A DNA stretch of 64,000 nt. Source: DATFXM01 sp035315885 (lineage in GTDB: Bacteria > Acidobacteriota > Blastocatellia > UBA7656). The stretch is taken from positions 1-64,000 of the forward strand of contig DATFXM010000143.1 of assembly GCA_035315885.1 (NCBI GenBank). Direction: 5' to 3'. The notes under the pieces are model-generated. The model had not been told where the DNA came from. It did no database searches and saw only the letters and a program-made list of their open reading frames with translations. How positions within the stretch are numbered: the stretch's first letter is position 1; the number at the start of each line of letters is the position of its first letter. Position numbers and translations under genes: made by a program. Below, piece after piece: positions 1 to 8,487 of the stretch.

Positions 1-148
1 CTTGGAGGCGCTTCATTCATCGCGTTTAAGTGTACAGACATTCAAGCGGTTAGCCAACAAACCGATGTGGTTGGCGCGCAGGCAAAACCCCGTGCTAGCA
101 TTACGCGGCGAAAGGCCGGTTCTAAGTGAGGCTGGTTCCAACCAATGA
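1..148 (+). CDS. C-terminal end of an upstream gene (partial, unidentified)
   Basis: The second forward frame is open from the window edge and stops with a TGA at 146-148 that overlaps the ATG of lptD as ATGA, the usual sign of translational coupling. The roughly 48 visible residues are basic and end in SEAGSNQ; I do not recognise the family. The first frame is also open up to a TGA at 127-129, so the frame choice rests mainly on the overlap. The region contains no promoter that I can see, which fits lptD being read from upstream. Confidence 0.35.
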   Translation, partial: LEALHSSRLSVQTFKRLANKPMWLARRQNPVLALRGERPVLSEAGSNQ

Positions 149-3063
149 CTCGGTTTCCACGCGCCGTCAGCGCGGCATTGTGCTTGTCCTTGCTATTGGC
201 GCTTTGCGTTGATGCGTCTACCCCGCTACCTCAACAGTCGCAGACGAACGAATCCGCGACCGATCGCAAGAACAAGAAAAAAGAAAAGCGAGCGCGGAAA
301 GGTTCAACCGGCGCCGAGAAGGCGGCACCATCCCCCACTCCACCAACCAACGGCGGCTCCGTAGAAGAGACGATCATAAGCGCCGATCGCCAGACCAAAG
401 AAGGCGATGTCTACTTCTACGAGGGATATGTAAACGCGACGCAGGGCGATTACCGGCTCCAGGCGGATCGCGCCAATCTCAATTCCACCACGAGTGATCT
501 GGTCGCCGAAGGCAGCGTGATCTTTGACCAGGGTCCGAATCAACGAGTTACCGCAAAACGCGCCGAACTTAACTGGCGATCAAAGCTCGGCACTTTCTGG
601 GAGACAACCGGGTTCACCGATCGCACGCAAACCGGTGAGTACGTCTTCTTCACCGCGGCTAAAGTCGAAAAGACGGGTCCCGACACGTACGAGCTTTACG
701 ATGCGGTAGTCACCGCTTGTGAAGACGTCATTCCAAAATGGACCTTCAGTGCAAGACGCGCCGAACTGAAGATGGGTGATCGCGTGATCCTGCACAACGC
801 GGTGTTCCGGATCAAAACGTTGCCGACGATTGTCCTGCCTTACACGTGGATACCCGCTACGAGGAAGGAGAGAAAGTCCGGGTTTCTGCTTCCCACCACC
901 GGCTCGTCGAATCAGAAGGGACGCACCATAAAAGGCGCCTATTACCAAACACTCGGCGACTCGGCAGATATTACTTTTCGAGGCGATTTGTACACCGAGC
1001 GAGGGATCGGACTTGGTGCGGAGTTTCGGGCGCAAACCGGAGAGAAATCTTTTCTGAGACTCGGAGTCTTCTCGGTGAAGGACAGATTGTTCGGGCAACC
1101 GGGAGACAACGAAGGTGGGACGGCAGTCGTTGGCGAGGGCGTTCAGTACTTGCCTCACGGATGGCTTGCCGTTGGCAATATGTCGCTGGTCACCAGCCTG
1201 CGGTTTCGTCAGGTTTTTTCCGACGATATCAGTCAAGTGATCGATCCGCGCAGAGAATCGCGGTTCTACGCAAACAACAACACCCACGGTTTCAGTCTGA
1301 ATCTTCTGGCCTCGAACGAGAACACCACTTTGTTCAGACCAAGCGCAGATCCGGCCCAACCGGCGGCGGGCTCCGAGTTCGATGTCGCGGTTCGCGAGGC
1401 GCCGGCCATCGATCTCGGCGTTTACCCGCGCCGCATCGTGCGAAATCTTCCAATTTACCTGTCAATCGACTCAAGCCTTGGTGCGCTGAAACGAAGCGAA
1501 AGCGTCGATGGCGAAACGGTATTTGTGACGCCGGCGGCGGTGCAACGTTTTGACATTCAGCCTAAGATAACCGTACCGCTCGCTACCGTTGCGGGCTTCG
1601 CGATCACACCAAGCGTGGCCTTCCGAGAGACCTACTATACGAGCAGGATTGACCCGCAGGTTCAGCGGTTCGATCCGGACAAGTTCACGCTGAATCCAGC
1701 AGACCCGAGGTTGGATCCGAACAGTCCTCAGTTTGTACCCGGCTTTTCGCTGTTTGATCCAAGCAAGTTCGATCCAATCGTCCCGAATGACATCTCTCGC
1801 CGGTACGCGGAGTTGGATGTCGACGTCCGGCCGCCCTCGTTCGAAAAGACCTACACAAGGCCCGACGGCACGGAGAACTTCAAACACATTGTCGAAAGCT
1901 ACATAACATATCGTCGCATTGTGGGGATCGGCGATGAGTTCGCCAAAATAATCCGGTTTGACGAACGTGATGCGGTTGCGAACACAAACGAAATCGAATA
2001 CGCGCTGGTGAACCGCTTTTTTATCCGTCAGTCGTCGTCAGATGTGACCGGCCGCCGGCGGCGGAAAAACTTGAGCGGCGCCGCACAGATCAAGCCAGTA
2101 CGTCCACAACAGGACAAGGACGAAAACACCGAGCCCAAACCGCCCGGAGAGAACAAGGAAAAGCCGGGCGAACAACCGCCCGACGAAACCCAGAAGACTC
2201 AAAAGATCGAGCAGGGCCAAAAAGCTGACCTGGGCCGCAAGAATGCCAACCGGGATCAGCCTGCGGGTCAGGGGCAACCCGGCGCGGCTGCGAACCAGAG
2301 CGGGTCGCAAACCAGCACGCCCGCCGGTACAAGTGATGTCGAAGCAACTGAGCAGGCTTATGAGGTCCTCTCGATAAAGATTGCGCAGAAGTACTTCTTT
2401 GACCGGGATTTTGGGGGCGCGCTGATCGAAGGACAGCGGAATCAGTTCTATCCTCTTAATACGCTGTCAGGATACACGTCGGGAGGCGTGAAACGATCGT
2501 TCTCCCCGATAAACGTTTCAATGCGTTACCGTCCGCTGTCTTCGGTTTTTGCGGACGTGCGAATGGACGTGGGGACAAGCGGAGACGGGGTGAGGAGTTT
2601 ATCTTTGGGCGCGGGTTTTCGGACCAACAAGTTGACTGTCTCGGGCAGCTATTATCTGTCTCGGCGGATCGAGCTTGAACCCAATCGGTTTGAGGCGGGG
2701 ACGTTTCCGGGGAATCAGGTGTTTACCACAGTTCAGTTTGGCGACGATCTCAGGGGGTTGTATGGCGGCACGCGAATCGGCTACGACTTCACGGATCGAT
2801 TTGTCAGCCCGACCGAAGTCTCAAAAGGCCGGCTGAGCAACTCGCGAAGTTATATGGGTTACTCGTGGGATTGCTGTGGTGTTCAGTTCAACTACAACAC
2901 GTTCAAGGCGGGGCTGCGCAACGAGAGTGCATTTTCCTTTACTTTTTCGTTGGCTGGTTTGGGGAGTTTTGGGTCGGATCAGTTTTCGCAGTTAGGTGGG
3001 GGTCGAGGCGGCAGGAGGCGCGGCAGGCGGCGAAGCGACCCAGACGATAGCGACTTGCCTTAG
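145..3063 (+). CDS. lptD: LPS-assembly protein LptD (OstA/Imp) homologue
   Basis: Outer-membrane beta-barrel that with LptE inserts lipopolysaccharide into the outer leaflet. The 972-residue product starts with a signal peptide (hydrophobic core about 8-24), then a Lys-rich stretch, an OstA/LptA-like jellyroll domain (about 75-225) and a long barrel ending in an Arg/Gly-rich tail. The disulfide cysteines of the family can be recognised: one in the TACED context (residue 192) and an adjacent pair in SWDCCGV (910-911). The extra N-terminal cysteine used by E. coli is missing from the mature part. Residues about 632-736 form a Lys/Gln/Pro/Asn-rich low-complexity insert inside the barrel, longer than usual. 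The start ATG overlaps the stop of an upstream frame. The family call is firm; the insert is unusual. Confidence 0.88.
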   Translation: MTRFPRAVSAALCLSLLLALCVDASTPLPQQSQTNESATDRKNKKKEKRARKGSTGAEKAAPSPTPPTNGGSVEETIISADRQTKEGDVYFYEGYVNATQGDYRLQADRANLNSTTSDLVAEGSVIFDQGPNQRVTAKRAELNWRSKLGTFWETTGFTDRTQTGEYVFFTAAKVEKTGPDTYELYDAVVTACEDVIPKWTFSARRAELKMGDRVILHNAVFRIKTLPTIVLPYTWIPATRKERKSGFLLPTTGSSNQKGRTIKGAYYQTLGDSADITFRGDLYTERGIGLGAEFRAQTGEKSFLRLGVFSVKDRLFGQPGDNEGGTAVVGEGVQYLPHGWLAVGNMSLVTSLRFRQVFSDDISQVIDPRRESRFYANNNTHGFSLNLLASNENTTLFRPSADPAQPAAGSEFDVAVREAPAIDLGVYPRRIVRNLPIYLSIDSSLGALKRSESVDGETVFVTPAAVQRFDIQPKITVPLATVAGFAITPSVAFRETYYTSRIDPQVQRFDPDKFTLNPADPRLDPNSPQFVPGFSLFDPSKFDPIVPNDISRRYAELDVDVRPPSFEKTYTRPDGTENFKHIVESYITYRRIVGIGDEFAKIIRFDERDAVANTNEIEYALVNRFFIRQSSSDVTGRRRRKNLSGAAQIKPVRPQQDKDENTEPKPPGENKEKPGEQPPDETQKTQKIEQGQKADLGRKNANRDQPAGQGQPGAAANQSGSQTSTPAGTSDVEATEQAYEVLSIKIAQKYFFDRDFGGALIEGQRNQFYPLNTLSGYTSGGVKRSFSPINVSMRYRPLSSVFADVRMDVGTSGDGVRSLSLGAGFRTNKLTVSGSYYLSRRIELEPNRFEAGTFPGNQVFTTVQFGDDLRGLYGGTRIGYDFTDRFVSPTEVSKGRLSNSRSYMGYSWDCCGVQFNYNTFKAGLRNESAFSFTFSLAGLGSFGSDQFSQLGGGRGGRRRGRRRSDPDDSDLP

Positions 3064-3260
3064 CAGGCGAAGGGGCGGAAGGGGGACGCGGGGAGGAGTG
3101 ACGCGGAGACGCGGAGACGCGTTGACCCGACAGGACCGGGACCTTCTTACCGATGAGGCCTTCGAGCCAACTTTGACTCCTCCGCGGATCCCCGCGTCTC
3201 TCGTCCCTTCGTCCCTTTCCTCACCTTCTCTCCTCCCCGCGTCTCGCCTTCCCCGTTAGG
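3064..3260. repeat. Intergenic inverted repeat, GACGCGGGGAGG word family
   Basis: Purine-rich words on the left (for example GACGCGGGGAGGAG at 3085-3098 and two GACGCGGA copies) are answered by pyrimidine-rich complements on the right (perfect 14-bp complement at 3230-3243). The spacer is about 60-130 bases. The element fills the gap between lptD and the hrcA promoter. It has the same architecture as the other repeat families in this window but a different word. Confidence 0.6.
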
Positions 3261-3270
3261 CCCATTATTA

Positions 3271-3299
3271 TTGACAGGGTGGGGCTTTGATGTTACTTT
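3271..3299 (+). promoter_or_regulatory. Sigma-70-like promoter of the hrcA-grpE-dnaK-dnaJ operon
   Basis: TTGACA at 3271-3276, a 17-base spacer and TACTTT at 3294-3299. The TTG of this -35 box is also the first possible start codon of the hrcA frame, so that upstream start is not used. No CIRCE inverted repeat (TTAGCACTC-N9-GAGTGCTAA) is visible here. Confidence 0.65.
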
Positions 3300-3345
3300 A
3301 CCGTTGCAATTCCCTGTCGGGCTTGCCCCCCTTTTAAGAGCAACT

Positions 3346-4443
3346 ATGGCTAAGCGCGGCGGCTCAACCTATGACGACCGCAAGAAGGAAATTTTAGCTG
3401 CGGTTGTGAGGTCTCATATTGCGACCGGGCAACCGGTCGGGTCGTTTGCCTTAGCGCGCCAATCGACCGAGAGCCTCTCGTCGGCTACGATACGCAACAT
3501 TTGTGCGGAGCTTGAAGAGGAAGGATACCTGACACATCCGCACACATCGGCCGGACGAATACCGACCGACAGAGGGTATCGTTGTTACGTCGACGGCTTT
3601 CTTGGGCCCACGAAGCTTTCGCGATCCGATGCAGCAAGAATAAGAGAGCGATTGCTTGACGAAGAGTCGCTCCTGAACCCGGAAGTCCTGATGGAGCGCG
3701 CGAGCGCAGTGCTCTCGCAGCTCTCGGGCAACGTCGGGATCGTAGTTTCGCCCTCGATTGCGCGCGACCGTTTGAATCACATCGAGTTCGTAAAGCTGCC
3801 GGACTTCAGAATACTGGTGATAACGGTCTCGGGCGCGGGTCGAGTATTGGATCGGGTGATAAGGGTGGATGAGGAGTTCGGCCGGGATGAGTTGAACAGC
3901 ACCGCCCGCTACTTGATGGACAACTTTGAGGGTTGGACGCTGGAAGAGATCAGGGACGAGTTGATGCGCCGGATGACCGAAGAAAAAGCTCTCTACGACC
4001 GGTTCCTGCGAAACGCAGTCCTGCTTTGCAGCAAGAGCCTGAAGGAGGGCGATGAACCGGACGTGTTCATAGAAGGCGCGTCCAACATTCTGGCCAGGCC
4101 CGACTTTGTGGATACTGAAAAGATGAGGGCGTTGTTCAGGATGCTCGAACAGAAGAGCAAGATCGTAAAGATCCTGAACGAATGCATCGAGAGTTCGAAT
4201 GTTGAGGCGGTGGCGGTTCGCATCGGTCGCGAAATCAACGAGTCGGATTTACGGAATTGTTCGGTGATCGCCTCCCGTTGTTTCTACTCCGGGGGCGAAC
4301 CTGCTGGGAGCATTGGCGTAGTAGGTCCTACCCGGCTTGAGTATGGACGGTTGATCGGTATTGTAGAATATATCTCTAGGCTGTTTGAGCAGCTCGCTCA
4401 GGGCAGTTCGTCGGTGGTGAACTCGTCGGCTCCGACGCTCTGA
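3346..4443 (+). CDS. hrcA: Heat-inducible transcription repressor HrcA
   Basis: Winged-helix repressor of class I heat-shock genes; it needs GroEL for activity and normally binds CIRCE operators. The 365-residue product has the N-terminal winged helix (about 10-80) with the signature HTSAGRIPTDRGYR near residues 64-78, followed by the HrcA effector domain with IGREINES and ending near LEYGRLIG. The ATG at 3346 is chosen because the longer frame would start inside the -35 box of the promoter at 3271. It is the first gene of an operon with grpE, dnaK and dnaJ in the order hrcA-grpE-dnaK-dnaJ, so it probably represses itself. I see no canonical CIRCE upstream of it or of dnaK, so the operator may be diverged or lie elsewhere. 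Confidence 0.93.
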   Translation: MAKRGGSTYDDRKKEILAAVVRSHIATGQPVGSFALARQSTESLSSATIRNICAELEEEGYLTHPHTSAGRIPTDRGYRCYVDGFLGPTKLSRSDAARIRERLLDEESLLNPEVLMERASAVLSQLSGNVGIVVSPSIARDRLNHIEFVKLPDFRILVITVSGAGRVLDRVIRVDEEFGRDELNSTARYLMDNFEGWTLEEIRDELMRRMTEEKALYDRFLRNAVLLCSKSLKEGDEPDVFIEGASNILARPDFVDTEKMRALFRMLEQKSKIVKILNECIESSNVEAVAVRIGREINESDLRNCSVIASRCFYSGGEPAGSIGVVGPTRLEYGRLIGIVEYISRLFEQLAQGSSSVVNSSAPTL

Positions 4444-4522
4444 GAGGCCAGGTGAGCGACGGAAGCGAGCGCGGCCAAGTTTGGGACAGGTTTTGGTGGA
4501 AGGAAGAGCGAGACATCTGGAG

Positions 4523-5242
4523 ATGAACACTGAGCCGGGGGAAATGCCCAGCAAATACAATTTGGATAGCGTGGGAGCAGAATCGGAAGACTCCGCTGCC
4601 CGGACCGAGAGGGACGAGCCCGATACCTCCGAGGAGCCGTTAGCGGCGGAAGCCTCAGGACCGGAAGCCTCAGGAACGAAAGCCTCAGGAGAGGATGTCG
4701 TCGAGGCCGAGCGTGGTTCCGAATCCGAGGATGCCCCGATAAACCAGGTTGAGATCGCAGATCAGTTTGCGGAGCTCCAGGGCAGAATCGATGCGCTCAC
4801 CCAGGAGCGAACCTCTCTCTACGATCAGTTGTTGCGGCGCCAGGCGGAATTTGAAAACTACCGCAAGCGGATCGAGCGTGAGCGAGTAGAAACCTATCAG
4901 CGGGCGCGAGCGGAAGTTTTGATTGAATTTCTGCCGGTTGTTGATAATCTGGAGCGAGCTCTTTCAAGTCTCGAGAAAAGTCAGGGTGACGCAGAAGCGC
5001 TTCGGCATGGCGTCGAGTTGATTCACCGACAGTTTCGGGACGCGATGAGCAAATTCGGGCTCGAGCCGGTCGAGTCGGTGGGCAAGACGTTCGACCCGAA
5101 CGTACACGAGGCGGTCACCACCGAGCCTAGTGACGAGCACGAAGAGAATACGATCATTGAAGAGTTCCAGAGAGGATACAAGATGGGCGACAAGCTTCTT
5201 CGCCCGGCGAAAGTAAAGGTTGCATCTACCCCCGAAAAGTGA
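4523..5242 (+). CDS. grpE: Nucleotide exchange factor GrpE
   Basis: Cytoplasmic homodimer that releases ADP from DnaK. The product is about 239 residues: an acidic low-complexity N-terminus (about 1-85), a long coiled coil (about 85-135, with LLRRQAEFENYRKRIERER), and the beta-wing domain with FGLEPVESVGKTFDPNVHEAV near 177-197 and a C-terminal RGYKMGDKLLRPAKVKV. Three 15-base repeats at about 4648-4690 encode EASGP-EASGT-KASGE in the N-terminal tail. The start is uncertain: ATG 4523 has a GGAG directly against it, ATG 4544 follows GGGGGAA, and TTG 4481 would extend the frame. The gene lies 79 bases after hrcA in the same operon. Confidence 0.9.
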   Translation: MNTEPGEMPSKYNLDSVGAESEDSAARTERDEPDTSEEPLAAEASGPEASGTKASGEDVVEAERGSESEDAPINQVEIADQFAELQGRIDALTQERTSLYDQLLRRQAEFENYRKRIERERVETYQRARAEVLIEFLPVVDNLERALSSLEKSQGDAEALRHGVELIHRQFRDAMSKFGLEPVESVGKTFDPNVHEAVTTEPSDEHEENTIIEEFQRGYKMGDKLLRPAKVKVASTPEK

Positions 5243-5371
5243 TTTGGATTTTAGATTTCACCCGTTCCATCTGAAATCCGCCTGATCAAACAGTCCCCCT
5301 ATACACCAGCCCCCTGGTAGAGCATTGAATCCCCCGCGTGCGTTCGGTTCGAGTTATTAGGAGGCTATCTC

Positions 5372-7240
5372 ATGGGCAAAGTTATCGGCATAGACCTGGG
5401 CACGACAAATTCGTGCGTCGCCATACTGGAGGGCGGGGTTACTCAGATTATCCCCAACAAAGAGGGCGGCCGTACGACACCGTCGGTTGTGGCGTTCACC
5501 GAGAAGGGGGAACGGTTGATCGGCCAGATCGCAAAACGCCAGGCCATTACCAACTCAGCAAACACGATTTACGCCGTAAAGAGGTTGATGGGACGGAAAT
5601 TCAACTCGCAGGAAGTACAACGCGCCTGCCAGGTTTGTTCCTATGAGATCACCGAAGCGCCCAACGGCGACTGCCGGGTCAGAGTTCGAGGCCGCGATTA
5701 TTCACCACCCGAAATCTCTGCCATTTTGCTTCAGCGTCTGAAGCTGGCGGCCGAAGAATTTCTGGGCGACGAAGTCACCGAAGCGATCATCACCGTACCC
5801 GCCTACTTCGACGACATACAGCGCCAGGCCACGAAGGATGCCGGCAAGATCGCGGGGCTGAGCGTACAGCGAATCATCAACGAGCCTACAGCGGCCGCGC
5901 TCGCTTACGGCCTTGGCAAGACCGATAACGAAAAGGTCGCGGTGTACGACCTCGGCGGCGGAACGTTCGATATCTCGATCATGGAAATGGCCGACGGGGT
6001 GTTCGAAGTCCTGTCGACTTGCGGAGACTCGTTCCTGGGCGGCGAAGACTTTGATCAGAAAGTCGTCGAATGGATGATCGAGACTTTCCAGGAGGAAACC
6101 GGTATTGACCTGCGCAGCGACCGGCTTGCTCTGCAGCGTTTGAAAGAAGCTGCCGAACGCGCCAAGTGCGAACTTTCCACCGCAACCGAATCGCAGTTGA
6201 ACCTGCCGTTTATCGCGGCAGATCCAACCGGACCAAAGCACTTCAACAAGACTCTGACCAGAGAGAAATTTGAGGAGCTGGTTGCAGACCTCGTCGAGCG
6301 CACCGTAGAGCCATGCCAGAAGGCGCTCGCCGACGCAAAGCTCACCGCTTCGGATATCACCAAAGTGCTGCTGGTCGGCGGTCAGACTCGGTCGCCCATC
6401 ATCATTCAGCGGGTGCGCGACATATTCCACCGCGAGCCTTCGATCGAAATAAACCCCGACGAAGTAGTGGCGATCGGCGCAGCGATTCAGGCGGGCGTTC
6501 TGGCCGGAGACGTCAAAGACCTTATTCTTCTCGACGTCATCCCGCTTTCCTTGGGTATCGAAACCCGCGGCGGTCTGTTTACCAAGATTCTGGACCGCAA
6601 CTCGACCATTCCTACAAAGAAGAGCCTGGTGTTTACAACCGTAGCCGACAACCAGCAGGTGGTGGAAGTCCACGTGCTGCAGGGCGAACGCGAAATCGCA
6701 TCAGGCAACCGAAGCCTCGCGAAATTCGAGCTTGTAGGCATACCGCCGGCTCCTCGGGGTCTGCCTCAAATCGAAGTTACCTTCGAAGTCGATGCCGACG
6801 GAATCGTTTCGGTTTCGGCCCGCGACAAGATGACCGGACTTGAACAGGCGATGCGCATAACGCCCTCGTCTGGTCTGTCCGCTTCCGAGATCTACGACCT
6901 TATCGAAGAGGCGAATCGCAGCGCCGAAAACGACCGGCGAATCAAGGAAGTCATTATCGCGCGCAACCGCCTCGAGGGTCTGCTTCAGAATACGATCAGG
7001 TCGTTTGGCGAATTTGGGTGGATGCTTTCTGCCGAAGACCAGGAATTCGTACGTTCGACCCTCGATAATGCGCGAGCGACTGCAATCTCCGAGGATGCGC
7101 AGGAGGTCAGGAAGGCGCTCGAGCAGCTCGAGAGCGCGGCGAAGATGATCACCGACGCGATGTTCCGTCCGACAGGGCTTGCGTCCAGCCCACCTTCAAA
7201 TAAGAGCGAAGAGGAAGCTCCGTTGTCTGAACTGACGTAG
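5372..7240 (+). CDS. dnaK: Molecular chaperone DnaK (Hsp70)
   Basis: ATP-dependent Hsp70 chaperone working with DnaJ and GrpE. The 622-residue product shows the nucleotide-binding domain motifs GIDLGTTNSCVA (residues 6-17), NEPTAAALAYG (near 170) and DLGGGTFDISI (near 193), the interdomain linker (DLILLDVIPLSLGIET) and a substrate-binding domain with lid. Two details differ from the commonest sequence: the linker-proximal DVTPLSLGIETLGG reads DVIPLSLGIETRGG, and the C-terminus ends SEEEAPLSELT without the usual acidic EExDK-type tail. A strong AGGAGG lies 9 bases before ATG 5372. The 129-base gap after grpE holds a short GATTTCA/TGAAATC hairpin (5254-5278) but no CIRCE. Confidence 0.96.
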   Translation: MGKVIGIDLGTTNSCVAILEGGVTQIIPNKEGGRTTPSVVAFTEKGERLIGQIAKRQAITNSANTIYAVKRLMGRKFNSQEVQRACQVCSYEITEAPNGDCRVRVRGRDYSPPEISAILLQRLKLAAEEFLGDEVTEAIITVPAYFDDIQRQATKDAGKIAGLSVQRIINEPTAAALAYGLGKTDNEKVAVYDLGGGTFDISIMEMADGVFEVLSTCGDSFLGGEDFDQKVVEWMIETFQEETGIDLRSDRLALQRLKEAAERAKCELSTATESQLNLPFIAADPTGPKHFNKTLTREKFEELVADLVERTVEPCQKALADAKLTASDITKVLLVGGQTRSPIIIQRVRDIFHREPSIEINPDEVVAIGAAIQAGVLAGDVKDLILLDVIPLSLGIETRGGLFTKILDRNSTIPTKKSLVFTTVADNQQVVEVHVLQGEREIASGNRSLAKFELVGIPPAPRGLPQIEVTFEVDADGIVSVSARDKMTGLEQAMRITPSSGLSASEIYDLIEEANRSAENDRRIKEVIIARNRLEGLLQNTIRSFGEFGWMLSAEDQEFVRSTLDNARATAISEDAQEVRKALEQLESAAKMITDAMFRPTGLASSPPSNKSEEEAPLSELT

Positions 7241-7244
7241 AGTT

Positions 7245-7253
7245 TGCTATAAT
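7245..7253 (+). promoter_or_regulatory. Extended -10 element before dnaJ
   Basis: TGCTATAAT is an extended -10 motif (TGn plus perfect TATAAT) 5 bases after the dnaK stop. A TTGTCT lies 19 bases upstream of TATAAT, which is long for a -35. It would give dnaJ a start site near 7260, inside the hairpin region. The call is from sequence match only. Confidence 0.45.
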
Positions 7254-7303
7254 TGCTGTTCGCGTTTCTGGTCTTCGGGCCCTTCGAAGGCCAGAAACAG
7301 CAA
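7253..7303 (+). other. Long RNA hairpin in the dnaK-dnaJ intergenic region
   Basis: TTGCTG (7253-7258), a 6-base bulge, TTTCTGG and CTTCG pair with CGAAG, CCAGAAA and CAGCAA (7285-7303). This gives about 19 pairs including one G-U, around a 7-base loop. It is not followed by a T run, so it is not a standard terminator. It ends about 20 bases before the dnaJ start. Confidence 0.6.
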
Positions 7304-7322
7304 ACTTCGATCGGAAATACAG

Positions 7323-8441
7323 TTGAGCAGCAAACGCGACTACTACGAGGTGCTGGGCGTTCAGCGCAACGCCACCGATCAGGAACTCAAGCAGGCATAT
7401 CGCCGCCTCGCAGTAAAATTTCATCCCGACAAAAATCCCGGCGACAAGGAAGCAGAAGAAAAATTCAAAGAGGTCAGCGAGGCCTATCAAGTCCTCTCTC
7501 AGGCCGAGCTTCGCGCACGCTACGACCGCTTTGGTCACGCTGGACTCGGCGCTGGAGCCGGAGCGGGCTTTGGTCAGGGCTTTCCCGGATTTGAAGACTT
7601 GTTCGACATGTTCGGCTTCGGTGACCTGTTCGGCGGCGGCACTCGCGGCGGACGTCGCAGCGGTCCGCGACGCGGATCCGATCTGCGATACGATATCGAG
7701 ATCACCCTCGAAGAGGCGGCCGCCGGATTGAAAACAAAGATTCGAGTGCCCCGGCTGGAGACCTGCCAGCTCTGCCACGGAAGCGGCGCCGCGGAAGGCT
7801 CACAGCCGGTTCGATGCAACTCGTGCGGCGGGACCGGACAAGTCCGTTACCAGCAGGGCTTCTTCTCAGTAGCTCGTACTTGTTCGACTTGTCGCGGCGC
7901 GGGACGCGTAGTGAAGGACGTCTGTAAGGAGTGCCGTGGCGAGGGACGCGTGGAGCGCGAGAAGACGCTGGAGATCAAGATACCGCCGGGCGTCGATAAT
8001 GGGTCGCGACTTCGAGTTGCCGGTGAAGGCGAAGCGGGAGAATACGGAGGCCCTCCCGGAGATCTATACGTCATCGTCAATGTGAAAGAGCACGCGACGT
8101 TCGAGCGACGCGATTCGAACCTGTACTGCTCGGTCCCGATTTCGTTTGCGCACGCCGCGCTGGGCGGTGAGATCGTGGTGCCTACGCTCGACGGCGATGA
8201 GAGGCTGAAGATCGGCGAAGGAACTCAGACCGGAACGGTATTCAGGCTCAAGAGCAAAGGGATGCCGGTTCTCGGTGGGCGCGGCAGAGGCGATCAATAC
8301 ATATCGGTGACCGTCGTGACTCCCACTAATCTGTCAAAAGAGCAGCGGCGCCTGATCGAAGAACTGTCGCTGCTCGAGTCCAACAACGGTCAACAGGCGG
8401 ACAAAGGCATCATCGACAAGGTGAAAGACATCTTCGGCTGA
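7323..8441 (+). CDS. dnaJ: Chaperone protein DnaJ (Hsp40)
   Basis: Co-chaperone that delivers substrates to DnaK and stimulates its ATPase. The 372-residue class A protein has a J domain with HPD at 34-36, a Gly/Phe-rich linker (about 80-115), four CxxCxGxG zinc modules beginning at Cys148 (CQLCHGSG, CNSCGGTG, CSTCRGAG, CKECRGEG), and the C-terminal substrate-binding domains. The start is a TTG at 7323 giving SSKRDYYEVLGV, which aligns with the normal start of the family; no ATG fits. A weak GGAAA precedes it. It is the last gene of the hrcA operon, and may also have its own promoter and a 5' hairpin. Confidence 0.95.
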   Translation: MSSKRDYYEVLGVQRNATDQELKQAYRRLAVKFHPDKNPGDKEAEEKFKEVSEAYQVLSQAELRARYDRFGHAGLGAGAGAGFGQGFPGFEDLFDMFGFGDLFGGGTRGGRRSGPRRGSDLRYDIEITLEEAAAGLKTKIRVPRLETCQLCHGSGAAEGSQPVRCNSCGGTGQVRYQQGFFSVARTCSTCRGAGRVVKDVCKECRGEGRVEREKTLEIKIPPGVDNGSRLRVAGEGEAGEYGGPPGDLYVIVNVKEHATFERRDSNLYCSVPISFAHAALGGEIVVPTLDGDERLKIGEGTQTGTVFRLKSKGMPVLGGRGRGDQYISVTVVTPTNLSKEQRRLIEELSLLESNNGQQADKGIIDKVKDIFG

Positions 8442-8487
8442 GTCTTCAATCATTGCGCTCTCTTGAAGCGCTCCCCATCCTCATCCA

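Noticed and set aside
5702..6673. 323-codon minus-strand frame opposite dnaK
   Set aside because: A shadow of the strongly conserved dnaK coding frame, with no recognisable motifs or Shine-Dalgarno.
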